Positions 21,693 through 32,990 of a DNA stretch of 64,000 bases are shown here, one piece after another. The notes under the pieces were generated by a model. It saw only the letters and a list, made by a program, of their open reading frames with translations, searched no databases and was not told the origin of the DNA. Source of the DNA: Molanna angustata (taxonomy: Eukaryota; Arthropoda; Insecta; Trichoptera; Molannidae); assembly GCA_963576475.1 (NCBI GenBank), contig OY754982.1:2445409-2509408 (forward strand). The letters run 5' to 3'. Within the stretch, counting starts at the first letter, position 1; each line of letters opens with the position of its first letter. Position numbers and translations under genes: made by a program.

Positions 21693-23100
21693 CCAATGTT
21701 TAGAATCAAATGTCCAAGAATTGTATATCTAAGTATACCACACCCTTAATAATGTATGTACTTACGTATAAAACCATCCATACAACGAGTATAATATATT
21801 GTACTTACATATCATTGAAAGTATAAAGTATAAACCACGTTTATTCAATATTCAACTATTAGAAAAACTGGTCACAAACCTTTTATTATTCAATGATTTA
21901 GTATTTTCAATTTAGGTATACAGTTAGGTTGCTTCAATTAATAATGAAGGGCAAGATAAGGTTGCCGTGGGGCTGGAAGGGGACAGTTGTCCTATTCCTC
22001 TGCAATGAAACTCAAAATAGAAAACTATAGATTATTCAAAATATGGGAAGGAGAATAATTTTAAAATGAAATAGATATACAAGAATAAACTTAATGTTAA
22101 ATAAACTAAAAACAATGACAGTAAAGCAACACATTAACTTTGATTTACACACTGAGAAATAATATGCTTCCAAAATATATGCAGAAAATATATTATTCAA
22201 TGCCAATGTTCACACTTACCCTACGAGAGGATGTCAGGATTTTAGACTTCCAAAAACGAGATTAACATGTACCTACCTACACAAAATAGTTTATTTATTT
22301 ATTTATTTATTTATTACATACACGGCCTCTTGGCCATTATAAAAATATGGTAAAAATAAAACAAAACTCGCATTAAACAAAAGAAAAACAACACAATAAT
22401 TCATAAAAAACAAAATCCTTCACACAATTCGAAATATTCATAATATGTCCCACTCCGATTCGTCCAAATTTATCTGTCTGAATTTTAGTATATGAGAAAT
22501 GTCAAAAAGTTGACTGCATTTATACGGAACTCATTACGTCGAACCGCGCGGATGAAATCCTTTCACACAAGCGCCCGTTGGTTAATAGACATTTTCGTAC
22601 TCTGAAACGAATCAGAATGGGACACAAATGTCCACATACATCGACCTGACACTACAACTTACAGGTACCTACAGAGCTGGCGTCCCACCCACACAGCACT
22701 ACAGACACCGTGCGAGATAGAGACACCAACATCCACTACACCGTCGTTACAATATTTGTAAGTTGCCAGGTCGATATCTAATAAAAACATTTTTTATTAG
22801 ATATCGACCATAAAGGTCACAAAATGTATAGGTAATAGTTTACCACCAAACCTAAAAGAAACCACAAGTCTTGTCACCTTTCGTAGGCTAGGTGCTGAAT
22901 ACATAATTAAAACTATTAATGTTCTACATAGTTAACAACATCAAACTCTTACTTTAATACAAAGACCTTATTCTTTAGTATATAAGGTCTTCGCTTTAAT
23001 CATTTTTTTCAAATGTTTTATTTTTATGTTTTTTGTTTAAACTTGATGAATGAATTTTTATATATATGTTTTAACATTTAAATAAATGTACTACTACTAC
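21693..23100. other. Intergenic sequence upstream of the cuticle-like gene
   Basis: No gene seen. A TTTA run at about 22290-22315 followed by GGCCTCTTGGCC could be the 3' tail of an inverted LINE. A strong hairpin lies at 22770-22808. A CTACTACTACTT run precedes the LINE fragment that begins near 23101. Confidence 0.45.
22770..22808. repeat. Perfect 17-bp hairpin with five-base loop
   Basis: GTCGATATCTAATAAAA pairs with TTTTATTAGATATCGAC across a short loop. No flanking element was recognised. It may be the remnant of a small MITE. Confidence 0.7.
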
Positions 23101-23255
23101 TTCTAGATGTCCTGGCTGCTTAATATCAAGGAATGGACGGGCTTCAGAACCGTGGAGTATAAGATATTCCGGGCAGCACAAGACAGAGAGGGATTCGCCA
23201 GAGTGACATGCAGGGTTCCTGACAGGGGACCAGAAGAAGATACCTACAGTGGGTG
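23101..23255 (+). mobile_element. LINE remnant, reverse transcriptase C-terminal tail
   Basis: The plus strand reads SWLLNIKEWTGFRTVEYKIF and RAAQDREGFARVTCRV, then a stop shortly after. The W..NI.EWTG....E..F..A.DR..F......V order is the end of an insect non-LTR reverse transcriptase ORF. It is 5'-truncated to about 50 codons. Confidence 0.65.
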
Positions 23256-23484
23256 TTAGGTTATTATTCAGAGCGAATTTATTAAGTATAAAATTTGACG
23301 GTGGTCAATGCTTTGAATAACCTGGCAGCACAATGTAGGTATCCAAGAACCGTGTCAGAGAAAAGAGCTCCCTAGGAGACATGTCATCTCATACTGCACA
23401 GGTCGTCTGGATTACAGAGTAACAACACTTGCGAGTTGGATAGAGTCACTGAGGCGGTTTACTCTGATCGAAGCTTTTGAAGCT

Positions 23485-24262
23485 TATCTCAATAGAGACG
23501 AAGTTGGAATATTTACTGTAGGCGAACCTGGAAATCAAGGCACGACCTGTCATCTGACACTTTATGCGCTTGCGCAACGTTCACCAATTATGCCTCTTAA
23601 TGAGATCCCCTATCAATTCAATTTTTGAAAATTCTTTATATTGCAATACTGAAATTCTTTTCGCTTGAGTAAATAAGGATTTTTACTACAGCCATCTATG
23701 TGTGAAATTATGAACAACATTCTTATTATTTTTTATTTATTTTTGTTGTAACGCCATCTATTGAGAGAATTGTTTTTTTGTAAATAATGAAGCAACAATT
23801 CTTATACCTGAGGTGACAATGCATTTTTCGCATAGAAGTCACCCCTGAATTGCGCCAGACTTATAAGGTCATTTTTGTCTTATTTACTTACTTGTACCAA
23901 TGTGTAAGTAATCGAATATTTTTATTATTGCATATGCGCAAACATTGGATTTTCCAATCTCAATAGATGGCGTTACAACAAAAATAAATAAAAAATAATA
24001 AGAATGTTGTTCATAATTTCACACATAGATGGCTATAGTAAAAATTGCTTATTTTCAAGTGAAAAGTATTTCAGTATTACAATTTATAGAACTTTTAAAA
24101 TTGAATTGATAGGGATCTCATTAAAAGGCATAATTGGTGAACGTTGCGCAAGCGCATAAAGTGATCACGTAAACCAGCCGATGACAGGTCGTAAGCCCTG
24201 TAGGTGCCTTGATTTCCCGGTTCTCCTACAGTAAATATTCCAACTTCGTCTCTATTGAGATA
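23485..24262. mobile_element. Foldback element with about 285-300-bp inverted arms
   Basis: The ends read TATCTCAATAGAGACGAAG and its reverse complement. Arms 23485-23767 and 23959-24262 pair through blocks such as TTTACTGTAGG, GTTGCGCAAGCGCATAAA reversed, CATAATTTCACACATAGATG and AATAGATGGCGTTAC. The spacer is about 190 bases and has no coding capacity. The left arm lacks a short block (GATCACGTAAACCAGCC) present in the right arm. Related copies are at 1085-1478 and 12211-12566. Confidence 0.8.
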
Positions 24263-25059
24263 ATTAAAAATCTGTTAAAAAATATCTTTGACTGCCGACA
24301 GGGAAAAAAATCCAATGTTTGCGCATATGCAATAATAATAATATTTGATAAAAATAATAAATAGTATAAAAAATCATAGGTATCATACAACTACGTAAAT
24401 AATATGTTGAGAAATATAATTTATTTGAAAAATGTGATCAAATGCGAATACATAATAAACTTATTCCTAACCTTAAATGGTAAAGGTGTTGATAATATTT
24501 TTCCTGCGACCAATTTCCATTCACTTTATAAAGCAACTCGTTCACGCGAGTCGCTTTATGGTTAAATACTATATAACTAAACCCAACCGAAAATTATACG
24601 TGATACAATAAAATACGACAGCAAAATAATAGCATCATGTGTAGGTAAATCTCTATTCTCCTTAGACCAGTTGATGTATGTGCCTGATTTCCTGATTCTC
24701 CTCTAAATGGAATATGTATAATGTATATTCCAACTTTATTACTATAATAAATTACAGTGTGTTTACTTAAACTAAAAATGTTGAGCACATACTACCAATG
24801 ATTGTGAACCCATTCAAGTAACCTAACCAAGATAGTTAGCCCTTCTCTGTTACAACCTTATATTGTATTTCTGCATGATTTAACTATACCTCCTCTAGGT
24901 ACCTACATACATTTCATAATAATATTACAATCAAACAGGGCCGTTATACATCACTCATGTTGTTAATATATCACTTTTATATATTACTAGTTGACTCAGT
25001 CTGCCACGGTTGATTGATAGTTGAGTAAAATCAAGTATAATATTATATTATATTTCAGT
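24263..25059. other. AT-rich sequence, nothing recognised
   Basis: Near 24290-24340 GACAGGGAAAAAAATCCAA and TGTTTGCGCATATGCAATAA match, inverted, the sequence next to the foldback element at 12155-12195, so the family may extend beyond its visible arms. No gene was found. Confidence 0.4.
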
Positions 25060-26345
25060 CTATTCTCCGATATACCGCAGCTAAGACAGGTCACTACACA
25101 GGTCTCTACCTTCTGCCAGGTCGCGTTTTTACCTTTCCGTGTTGATTAGGAGGCAACAAGTACCTACTGCCTCGAATTAGGCACTAGTTTGTTCCGCTAA
25201 TGCACTTAAAAACTCGCGTTGAATTCAAGGCACGTGTCCTCCAAATGCACACGGTCTAGCAACGCAAACTATTACTGCTAATACGTGTTAAATTCAAGGC
25301 ACGCGTCTTTCATTCGTACACAGGTTCACAAATATTACCATGTGAATTGATTGAGCGTTAAAAGGCTGTGTTAGAGGCATTTTTTGTGTATGATTGTTTT
25401 TGTTTTAATAGATATATCTAGACAAATCTACATTATATCATAAAAATTCGTTAATTTACAATTTTTTTGTATGAGATTGGTACTCATGAATTTTTCAATG
25501 AAATAATTACTCTTTGCTTCGTAATTAACTTCACAAGATATAGAGCATCGAATTTTACATTGGTAATTATCCTTGTCTCCTTCGTATTTTACAATTTTAA
25601 AATTGTCCAAAATAACATCAAGTATGTTCTTTAACAGTTCCATATTACTTAAAGACTTAGACAAAATTACTGATTACTACCATATATTGTGAACAAAATA
25701 CAAATGTGACAGTGACAGACGAAATGCGAGCGAAATGAAATAGCGCTCGAACTTCGTGGCTCAATATTCAATAATTAATTGTTCAATATTCAATAATTAA
25801 TTGAATTGAACACGTATTAGCAGGAACGCAAGCGCAACAAACTAGTGCCTAATTCGAGGCAGTGCTTGCCTCCTAATCAACACGGAAAGGTAAATACGCT
25901 GCCAGGTCCACGCCGCTGTCCCTCAGCATCAATATATTGGAGGACTTCATATTTCGGCCCACGTATGATGAGACCCAAATAGTAGACTTTGTGGATCTTT
26001 ACACATTTTAAGAGTTCTCTGCTTCTGCTAGCTCTTATCAGAACTGATCAATATGTATGAAAACGAGTGACTATTGTGAATGGATGGAAGAAGGACCAGA
26101 GATGCAAGTTCTTCTGAGCATATCCCGTGGTAGTATATATAGAATAAACTTATAATACCGACCTTGCGTGTCTGTGGTCTAGTGATTACAATCCATCAGT
26201 CAATGATGGATCATCAATCAGACGTACAGCATGCCTTTGTACAGCGTCGAGGGTACTCAGTAGGTATTGGTGGGCGCCACTCCAGAGGTAACTACCGTGT
26301 TCAATAATTGGGCGTATTTGGGCTTTGTAAAAAATTGAGTTTTTG
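25060..26345 (-). mobile_element. LINE remnant (RT C-terminal region), split by a MULE-like element
   Basis: The minus strand from about 26340 reads FYKAQIRPIIEHGSYLWSGA and HQYLLSTLDAVQRHAVRLID before a stop, then after a frame change YHGICSEELASLVLLPS. The order YKAQ.RP..E.....W, L..LD..QRRA.RL and YHG.CSEEL is the standard end of the RT domain of many insect LINEs. Stops and frame changes show decay. Towards its 3' end the copy is split at 25114-25908 by an element with a 9-bp target duplication. Confidence 0.75.
25123..25899. mobile_element. MULE-like element, 777 bp, long TIRs and 9-bp target duplication
   Basis: The ends GCGTTTTTACCTTTCCGTGT and, inverted, GCGTATTTACCTTTCCGTGT open terminal repeats of roughly 80 bases that share TTGATTAGGAGGCAA, TGCCTCGAATTAGGCACTAG and TTTGTT. 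Directly outside them TGCCAGGTC occurs on both sides (25114-25122 and 25900-25908). Long inverted repeats plus a 9-bp duplication fit Mutator-like elements. The interior holds only a 78-codon ATG frame on the minus strand (25664-25428) with no transposase motif, so the copy is non-autonomous. It interrupts a LINE remnant. Confidence 0.8.
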
Positions 26346-26454
26346 AAAAATACCTACGCGCTCTATATAATACGATAATAATACGCTCAATTTTTTTAAG
26401 GTATAAGCTAATGATACAATTAAACATGATAGAATTTCAATTTAACAATATAAT

Positions 26455-28547
26455 AAACGAGTGGGTTGTGGCCAACGCTAAACTCTCCACTACACAATGA
26501 AGCTTCCCTGCTAATATTACACTCTAATATCAATATGAAATCAAATAACTAAACATTGCTAAACATAAAAATTCTCCTTTATATTTTTCATACAAAATAT
26601 CGATTAATAGAAACATAATTATTGAAAGGATATTATATTTTTCTTTTAAGGTTGGCAAACTCTGAATGCAGTTTTGTGAAAATTCTTTTTTTTTCATAAA
26701 TAATTCAAATAAAATGAAAATATCTCAAATTTCCAGGTCGTGAGAGTATTTTTAAAGTTTTAACAGATGAAATCATAGAGAAATTATTAACCGTTGTCTA
26801 TGGAAAACTAATCAGCTCTAAGTTTATGTACTTCACACATATGGTATCAATATGAAGTTCATCAGTCATTTGGTTTGGGCTGTACAGAGGACACAAATTT
26901 TCAAATTTGTGTACGGCATACGGCATACACACAAAAACATCACGATGAAACTCAAAGTATACACTCTCTACATGATACCCATTGAGAAATTGATGTAAAA
27001 AAAATACGCTTAAAAATTGTGAAATCATGACTCTCCACTATTCCATAGTTGGTAGAGGAGAGTAAAAATAGCATGTCTTTTTAATTCATTTTAAACAAAA
27101 CACACTAATTTTATAATGATTTGTGCAGATTTATCAGAAATCATTTTTACAAAAATTAAAAATGAATTAAAAATTACAAAAGAAGAAAAAGTCCTTAATT
27201 GTAGGGAATAGTATGATGTCTTCTTCACATACGAGTCCTTGCACTATGGGCACTCTGATAAAGGGCAGTATGTATTTTTATTGAGTATCTTTTTTTGTAT
27301 TTTATGATTTTGTTTTTTATATGTTGTATTATGAAAATGAAAAAAATAATGTAAGTATAAAAACACTAAATGCAATTATACCAACATAACCACGAAGAGC
27401 AATTTAAATTAAAGAAACATACATACAATAGTCTCTGCGAAAACGTTTGGTCGATATAAATCGATTCTGTGGATAAATTGAGAGAAATACTTTTCTGAAA
27501 TAAAAAAAGGTTTATTTAAATTTTAATACCTACCATTATTGTTTTAACTTCTGAGTTCTGATTCTGATGAAGTATGGATATAGATATTATAACAATGAAT
27601 ACGAATTAACACAATATACATTACTCATTGCTTACCCTAACTAAACCTAAGGCATTCAACATTATAACTATAGTTCTCAACTTATTTATTTATTTCTATA
27701 AATAAATATCAACATACATATATGATGTGTAGTAAAAAAACACAACACTCATTTTTTATATCTTTGTCAAAAAGCGTTCAAAGTTTTTGTTGAAAATATT
27801 AACTGACAGATGAAAAGGAACTGTATAGATAAGGTAAGGTAGAGATAAAGTAATTCCTCTCATAATCTTTTTTTTGTACGTAGTGTATTTTTTTATTGTA
27901 TTTCTTGAAAACAATGTAAAACAAAATAACTTCGTTCATACTCTATCGATGGAGGCAAATCTTTGTTTCGTGTATTTTCACTCCTCACTACCCCAAGAGG
28001 ATATAGTGGGGAGTTATGATTTCGCAATTTTTAGGCATTTTTTTATTGCAGATCATCAACTAGTATCATACTGAGATTGTATTCTGAAAGTTTCATCGCA
28101 ATGTATCTGTGTGTGTGCTGTGTACTATGTGCTGTGTACTATGTGCTGTGTACTATGTGCTATGTAGGGCATGTTTATTTTACTTTATCGATTATAAACT
28201 AAAGAACTCATTCGATTCTTTTCAAATTTTGTGAATTTGTATATCTTAAACTCGCTTAGACCCCATTAGATTTTGAAGGATATCTTAATAGTGCTTCTCA
28301 ATTTTATTAACTGTCAAATATTTCAATGTGACCTCAAGCTCAGGAAAATTAAAATTTTATATTTTTCAAATTGGTAAAAAGGTACTTACATCACTTTCAT
28401 AAAATGGCATTAATATAAAATTTTCATGATAAAATATTTAAATAAAAAATAGCTCATTTCATAAAAATGCTGAATATTTTCCATACAAAATTTGAATACA
28501 TTATAGAGCGACTTGTTAGTATAGCGTTGGCCACAACCCACTCGTTT
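26455..28547. mobile_element. 2.1-kb DNA element with 23-bp or longer inverted termini
   Basis: AAACGAGTGGGTTGTGGCC at the left end and the same sequence inverted at the right end give perfect repeats that continue with AACGCTA. The interior is AT-rich. The only frame of note is 27028-26798 on the minus strand (76 codons) without a recognisable motif. No target duplication was seen. A region like 26865-26900 (TTTGGTTTGGGCTGTACAGA) resembles 4140-4180, so a related copy may lie there. Class unknown. Confidence 0.65.
28115..28171. repeat. 16-bp tandem repeat, about three and a half units
   Basis: The unit is GTGCTGTGTACTATGT. It lies inside the 2.1-kb element. Confidence 0.85.
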
Positions 28548-28589
28548 TATCATTGTTTTGTTTTTCCTTATTAGTCTTTTTGCTGTTGT

Positions 28590-28700
28590 GCATATAATAT
28601 AATGTTGTTACTCTTTGTATGTTTAGAAGAAATTGCCCAATGTGGTAATAAGCCCGCCAGTGTGCAATATTTGTTTATACAAAAATACAAATAAATTCTG
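28590..28700 (+). mobile_element. LINE Y 3' end fragment
   Basis: AGAAGAAATTGCCCAATGTG and AATAAGCCCGCCAGTGTGC, then A-rich TACAAATAAA, match the 3' UTR end of the LINE at 7240-7870. It lies directly after the 2.1-kb element. Confidence 0.7.
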
Positions 28701-30425
28701 TTTTTAATCCAAGATGACATAATATAAATCACAGGTTAGATTTTAACTGTTGATTTATTAAAGGTAACTACCGGTAACTGTCTATAGTATATATCCTGAT
28801 GGACCGATATCGATTTTGTGCCTTTAATAAATTTACAGTGAAACTAAAACTAATGTTTAATTTTGTTTTGTAGAACTGGCAGATTTATTTGACTACTGTT
28901 TGAAAACCTATGAAATGTTAAAGTAAAGTAGGTTGGTATTGTATTAAACTGAGTGTTGCCAATTGCCACAATACCCACAAACAAGTATCACGGAGTTCGT
29001 TTTTTTGACAAACTGTATCTGCACCACATTATAATAAATTGCATTATTCTTATTGTATCATGATAAAATTATTGCTGTGTTTTTTAAACATTAAATATAT
29101 TTTTATTTATTCACAGATAACTTTTTGTATTATTTATTCTTTTAGATGTTTTACAATCGTACAATATTTCACATTAAAAAAAATTAAACGAGATATATAA
29201 AAATAATTTAAATCAAATGTTCGCGCAAGTGGAATGATAAAAATCCCCCAAAAATACACCTTTTGGACAAAATCATTATTTATACTATGGGGTAAAGTGG
29301 TACAATGATTTACCAGGACATTGCAGTTTAAATAATTATGTAGCAGAAATCAATTTTAATAGATTCTTGGTAAAATTAAAAGAATATCTTAAGTAACTGG
29401 ATTTTTCGTTTTATTTTTATTTTATTCTTTACGATTTGTGATTATTATATTTATTTTTTTATGATTTTATATATATTTTTCTTGGTGTGTCAAGTTTTTG
29501 ACAACTTTTTGTGTTTATATCAATGTAAATGTTATGTATGTTCCTTGATACCTGTGTTAAGATTTATATAGTTTTAGTTAGTTTGTATGTTTTGTGAAAT
29601 GTGACTCACTTCAAAACACGAGCATAAAAAACACACATTGAGGAGAATGGATTCGTTGACAGTAGTCAGAATATATATCTATTTTCTATGGTAGTCAGTA
29701 AAGACAATATTTATCGATTACTATTATTATATAGTCAATAGGTAAAGAGCTAGTTTTTATCAGGTTAGAAGATTTAAAACATAATATTTAACTGAACTTC
29801 TCCGTGCCTATAATGAAAACCTCGTTTGGACAGAGACGTTTTGGAGTCATTACTCCTAGAACATTCAATAAGCTCAACAAAAAAATAAACAAACGGAAAA
29901 TAGTTATTCCTTTAAAACTAAAATAGGAATGTCTCTTAGTATCAGGCAGACACAATGCAGAGATTTTTAAACCATAGCTTTTGATTAGTGCACTTTTTTA
30001 TATTTTGTTTTTTTTTTGTATATTGTGCTTTTATTTTCATTGATATTTGTAAAATTATCACTTTTTATGTACGATTGATGTTGGCATCAACTAATACAGT
30101 GTCACTGCCTCGAGATGTATTGGCCCTGACACAGGTTTATTTGCCTAGTGGGGCATTGCAGATTCAATAATTATTATAATGTCTATCAGTGCATGTATAA
30201 ATAAATAAATAAATCTTCTCAGCAAATGTGTTTGAACTAGCAAATGTCATTAAAATTTGACATAGATAAGTGAAAAAACTTATAGAATGACAAACGATGA
30301 AAAAAAATCCCTAATTGTAGGGAATATACTGTTTTTAACGTATTTATTTATTTATTAAAGACACCAACAGAACGTATGACAACACTACGAAGTGCACTTT
30401 AAATGAAATGCATTCTACATCTTCT
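28701..30425. other. Intergenic AT-rich sequence, nothing recognised
   Basis: A short TAAATAAATAAA run at about 30200-30213 is preceded by GCCCTGACACAGG and GTGGGGCATTGCAGATTC, which may be another LINE tail. No frame with a recognisable motif. Confidence 0.45.
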
Positions 30426-30430
30426 ATTTT

Positions 30431-30600
30431 AGATGGGTGGTGCCAGAGCGGTTAGCGCGCTGTATCGCGAGTTCGAATTCTTTCACGACCGATCTCGCTC
30501 ACCAGCATTTTTGTTTAATTTAGGGAATATATTTATGAGGATATAATTTTACTTGTTTCAGGGACATATTTATTATTTTTTTATTAAAAACAACTTTTTT
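30431..30600 (+). mobile_element. SINE family A, diverged copy
   Basis: GGTGCCAGAGCGGTTAGCGC, then GCGAGTTCGAATTC and GACCGATCTCGCTCACC, then TTTAGGGAATATATTTATGA and ACTTGTTTCAGGGACATA follow the family A order. A short internal deletion removes the GCTAGTAATCCAG stretch between A and B boxes. Confidence 0.75.
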
Positions 30601-30770
30601 GCACATACACAGTGCCCTCTGGATTTGATGTTTTTCTGTCTAAGAAAAAAACGAACGAATCTAGAGGACCTTGTAATGCACATTCATTCCGTCGACAATT
30701 TTTTTCGTTTTGCTGTCAGTTAATCTTTTTGATATCCAATATTTTGTATTTTATTTTTATAGCTTCACGG

Positions 30771-31446
30771 GCAAATAACGGGTACTGTATCGAATATCAA
30801 GTTAATATGCACCCAATAACAAGTTGCCAAATAACGGGTACTGTATCGAATATCAAGTTAACATGCACCCAATAACAAGTTGCCAAATAACGGGTACTGT
30901 ATCGAATATCAAGTTAACATGCACCCAATAACAAGTTGCCAAATAACGGGTACTGTATCGAATATCAAGTTAACATGCACCCAATAACAAGTTGCCAAAT
31001 AACGGGTACTGTATCGAATGTCAAGTTAACATGCACCCAATAACAAGTTGCCAAATAACGGGTACTGTATCGAATATCAAGTTAACATGCACCCAATAAC
31101 AAGTTGCCAAATAACGGGTACTGTATCGAATATCAAGTTAACATGCACCCAATAACAAGTTGCCAAATAACGGGTACTGTATCGAATATCAAGTTAACAT
31201 GCACCCAATAACAAGTTGCCAAATAACGGGTACTGTATCGAATGTCAAGTTAACATGCACCCAATAACAAGTTGCCAAATAACGGGTACTGTATCGAATA
31301 TCAAGTTAACATGCACCCAATAACAAGTTGCCAAATAACGGGTACTGTATCGAATATCAAGTTAACATGCACCCAATAACAAGTTGCCAAATAACGGGTA
31401 CTGTATCGAATGTCAAGTTAACATGCACCCAATAACAAGTTGCCAA
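30771..31446. repeat. 56-bp minisatellite, about 12 units, grown from the tail of an inverted SINE C
   Basis: Units are almost identical. Each is 56 bases: CAAATAACGGGTACTGTATC, GAATATCAAGTTAACATGCA, CCCAATAACAAGTTGC. Three units have GAATGTCAAG and the first has TTAATATGC. The reverse complement of a unit aligns over its whole length with the SINE C 3' region at about 36433-36490 (GGCAACTTGTGATTGGATGC, then GTGTTAAATAATTATTTGAC, then ATAGTACCTGTTAGTT). Just left of the array, 30735-30775 read on the minus strand gives GTTATTTGCCCGTGAAGC and an A-rich tail, matching GTTAGTTGCCCGAGAAGC at the true SINE C end. So the array is an internal tandem expansion in a minus-strand SINE C copy. The SINE head is not clear on the right. 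There are no spacers, so it is not a CRISPR array. Confidence 0.9.
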
Positions 31447-31737
31447 ATTCGATTGGGATAGTCTGGATAGATATAAAATACTAGATGTCGCAGTTAGCAA
31501 ATTTTGTATGAATCGAAGTGAGGATTTTTTCCAGGGAACTTTTGACAACAAGGTGGGCAGAAAACATCGTTTTTGTACAGAAAATAAAGACTAATGTGAA
31601 CTGTTTTCGCATTTATTTATCGAAAAAAACACTTTGTTCATTAAGATTTATAGAACAGTTATCTAAGTGTTGAAATATATGGAAAACTGCAATATGTTGC
31701 CAACCAAGTAATCATAGATAGATATTACCCCGAATTC

Positions 31738-32084
31738 AGTAACTATTGGAACTAAATTAGGAACGTTCTAAAATTGTAGATTTTAGATTTACGGTCTTAT
31801 TTCAGCGTTATAAAATAAAAACTTGGAATAAATGGATTAAGAACGTACCTATTTTGGCCGGAACATTCTTAAAAAGTTACTGAATCAGACGTATTATGAA
31901 TTATTAAAAAAAATATGGAATTTTTATCATTTTCATAATCATTGAAAATACGTCTAATTCAGTAACTTTTTAAGAACGTACCGGCCAATATAGGTACGTT
32001 CCTATTACATTTAGTCCAAATTGATATTTTATAACGCTGAAATAAGACCGTAAATTTTAGTTCCAATAGTTACTGAATAGGGGG
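31738..32084. mobile_element. MITE with about 150-bp inverted arms and TA target duplication
   Basis: The left end CCCCGAATTCAGTAACTATT and the inverted right end CCCCCTATTCAGTAACTATT open arms that share GGTCTTATTTCAGCGTTATA, GAACGTACCTAT and GTTACTGAAT. TA flanks both sides (31736-31737 and 32085-32086). There is no coding capacity. The TA duplication is compatible with the Tc1/mariner superfamily, but the termini differ from those of the Tc1 element at 45561. Confidence 0.75.
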
Positions 32085-32617
32085 TATTGTGTCGCTAACT
32101 TCGTAGCGTTAGGGGAGGTCGCGCCTTTATAATACATATGTACATGACTGATATATACCAACAGTTTGATCAACATATTTCCTACGAAATGATAAGCAAT
32201 AAATTGTTATTACAATTAATTTATATGTACATATGAAGTTTACGTATCTATATATTTCGCATCGATATATTACCTATATACACATGCCTTAGGTAAAACA
32301 ATACCCTACATATTCTGTCTGCTAATATTTTATTATGCGACAATCACAATCTATTTAAGGCTTATTTTATAGAGCAGGGGTAGCCAAGGTGTCGACCGCG
32401 TATCCATTCCTAGGGGTCAAGTATGAGCAATATTAAACGTTTTAAAATTGTAATATTCTTATAACTTGTAACAAAAATTGCGATATTCTACAACTTGTCA
32501 CAATTTTTATTAGTGCCTGATGCAAATGCATCATTTGAACCTGTAGGTACTTAATTATTTTATAATGCACGTCCTACGACTTCATACATCAAGACAGATT
32601 TATACAATTTATTATAA

Positions 32618-32763
32618 CTAGATGCATGTAGCACATGAGATCCAAGTCGATGTCGATAGTTGAATACTTACTAGTATACTGATATACTAGAATGTATAAT
32701 CACTAAATTCAATTTGTAATAATTTTTAAAGAAATAAATTCTGTTGAACAAATCGACAGTTGG
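32618..32763 (+). mobile_element. Helentron-like repeat, internally deleted copy
   Basis: It begins ACTAGATGCATGTAGCACAT, GAGATCC and ends GAACAAATCGACAGTTGG. Only the two ends of the family remain, joined over about 145 bases. Confidence 0.7.
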
Positions 32764-32819
32764 ACGAAACAGATAAAATATATTTTGATGTAGAAAGGTG
32801 TTTTATTTATTTATTTATT

Positions 32820-32990
32820 TAGAGGACAACATACAATAATTTATAAATTTATTTATAATTATATAAATAAATTTATAAATTATTTATTTATATAATTTAT
32901 AAATTTATTTATATAATTTATAAATTATATAAATAAATACATCTTTATTTTATATAATTTATAAATTATATAAAATAAAGATGATTTGAG
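32820..32990. repeat. AT-only palindromic block
   Basis: ATTTATAAATTATATAAATA-type motifs alternate in both orientations. Positions 32940-32983 form a perfect 44-bp palindrome centred near 32961. It could extrude as a cruciform. It may be an assembly-sensitive site. Confidence 0.75.

Noticed and set aside
30771..31446. Regular array that could be taken for a CRISPR locus
   Set aside because: Units abut with no unique spacers, the genome is animal, and the unit is explained as SINE tail sequence.
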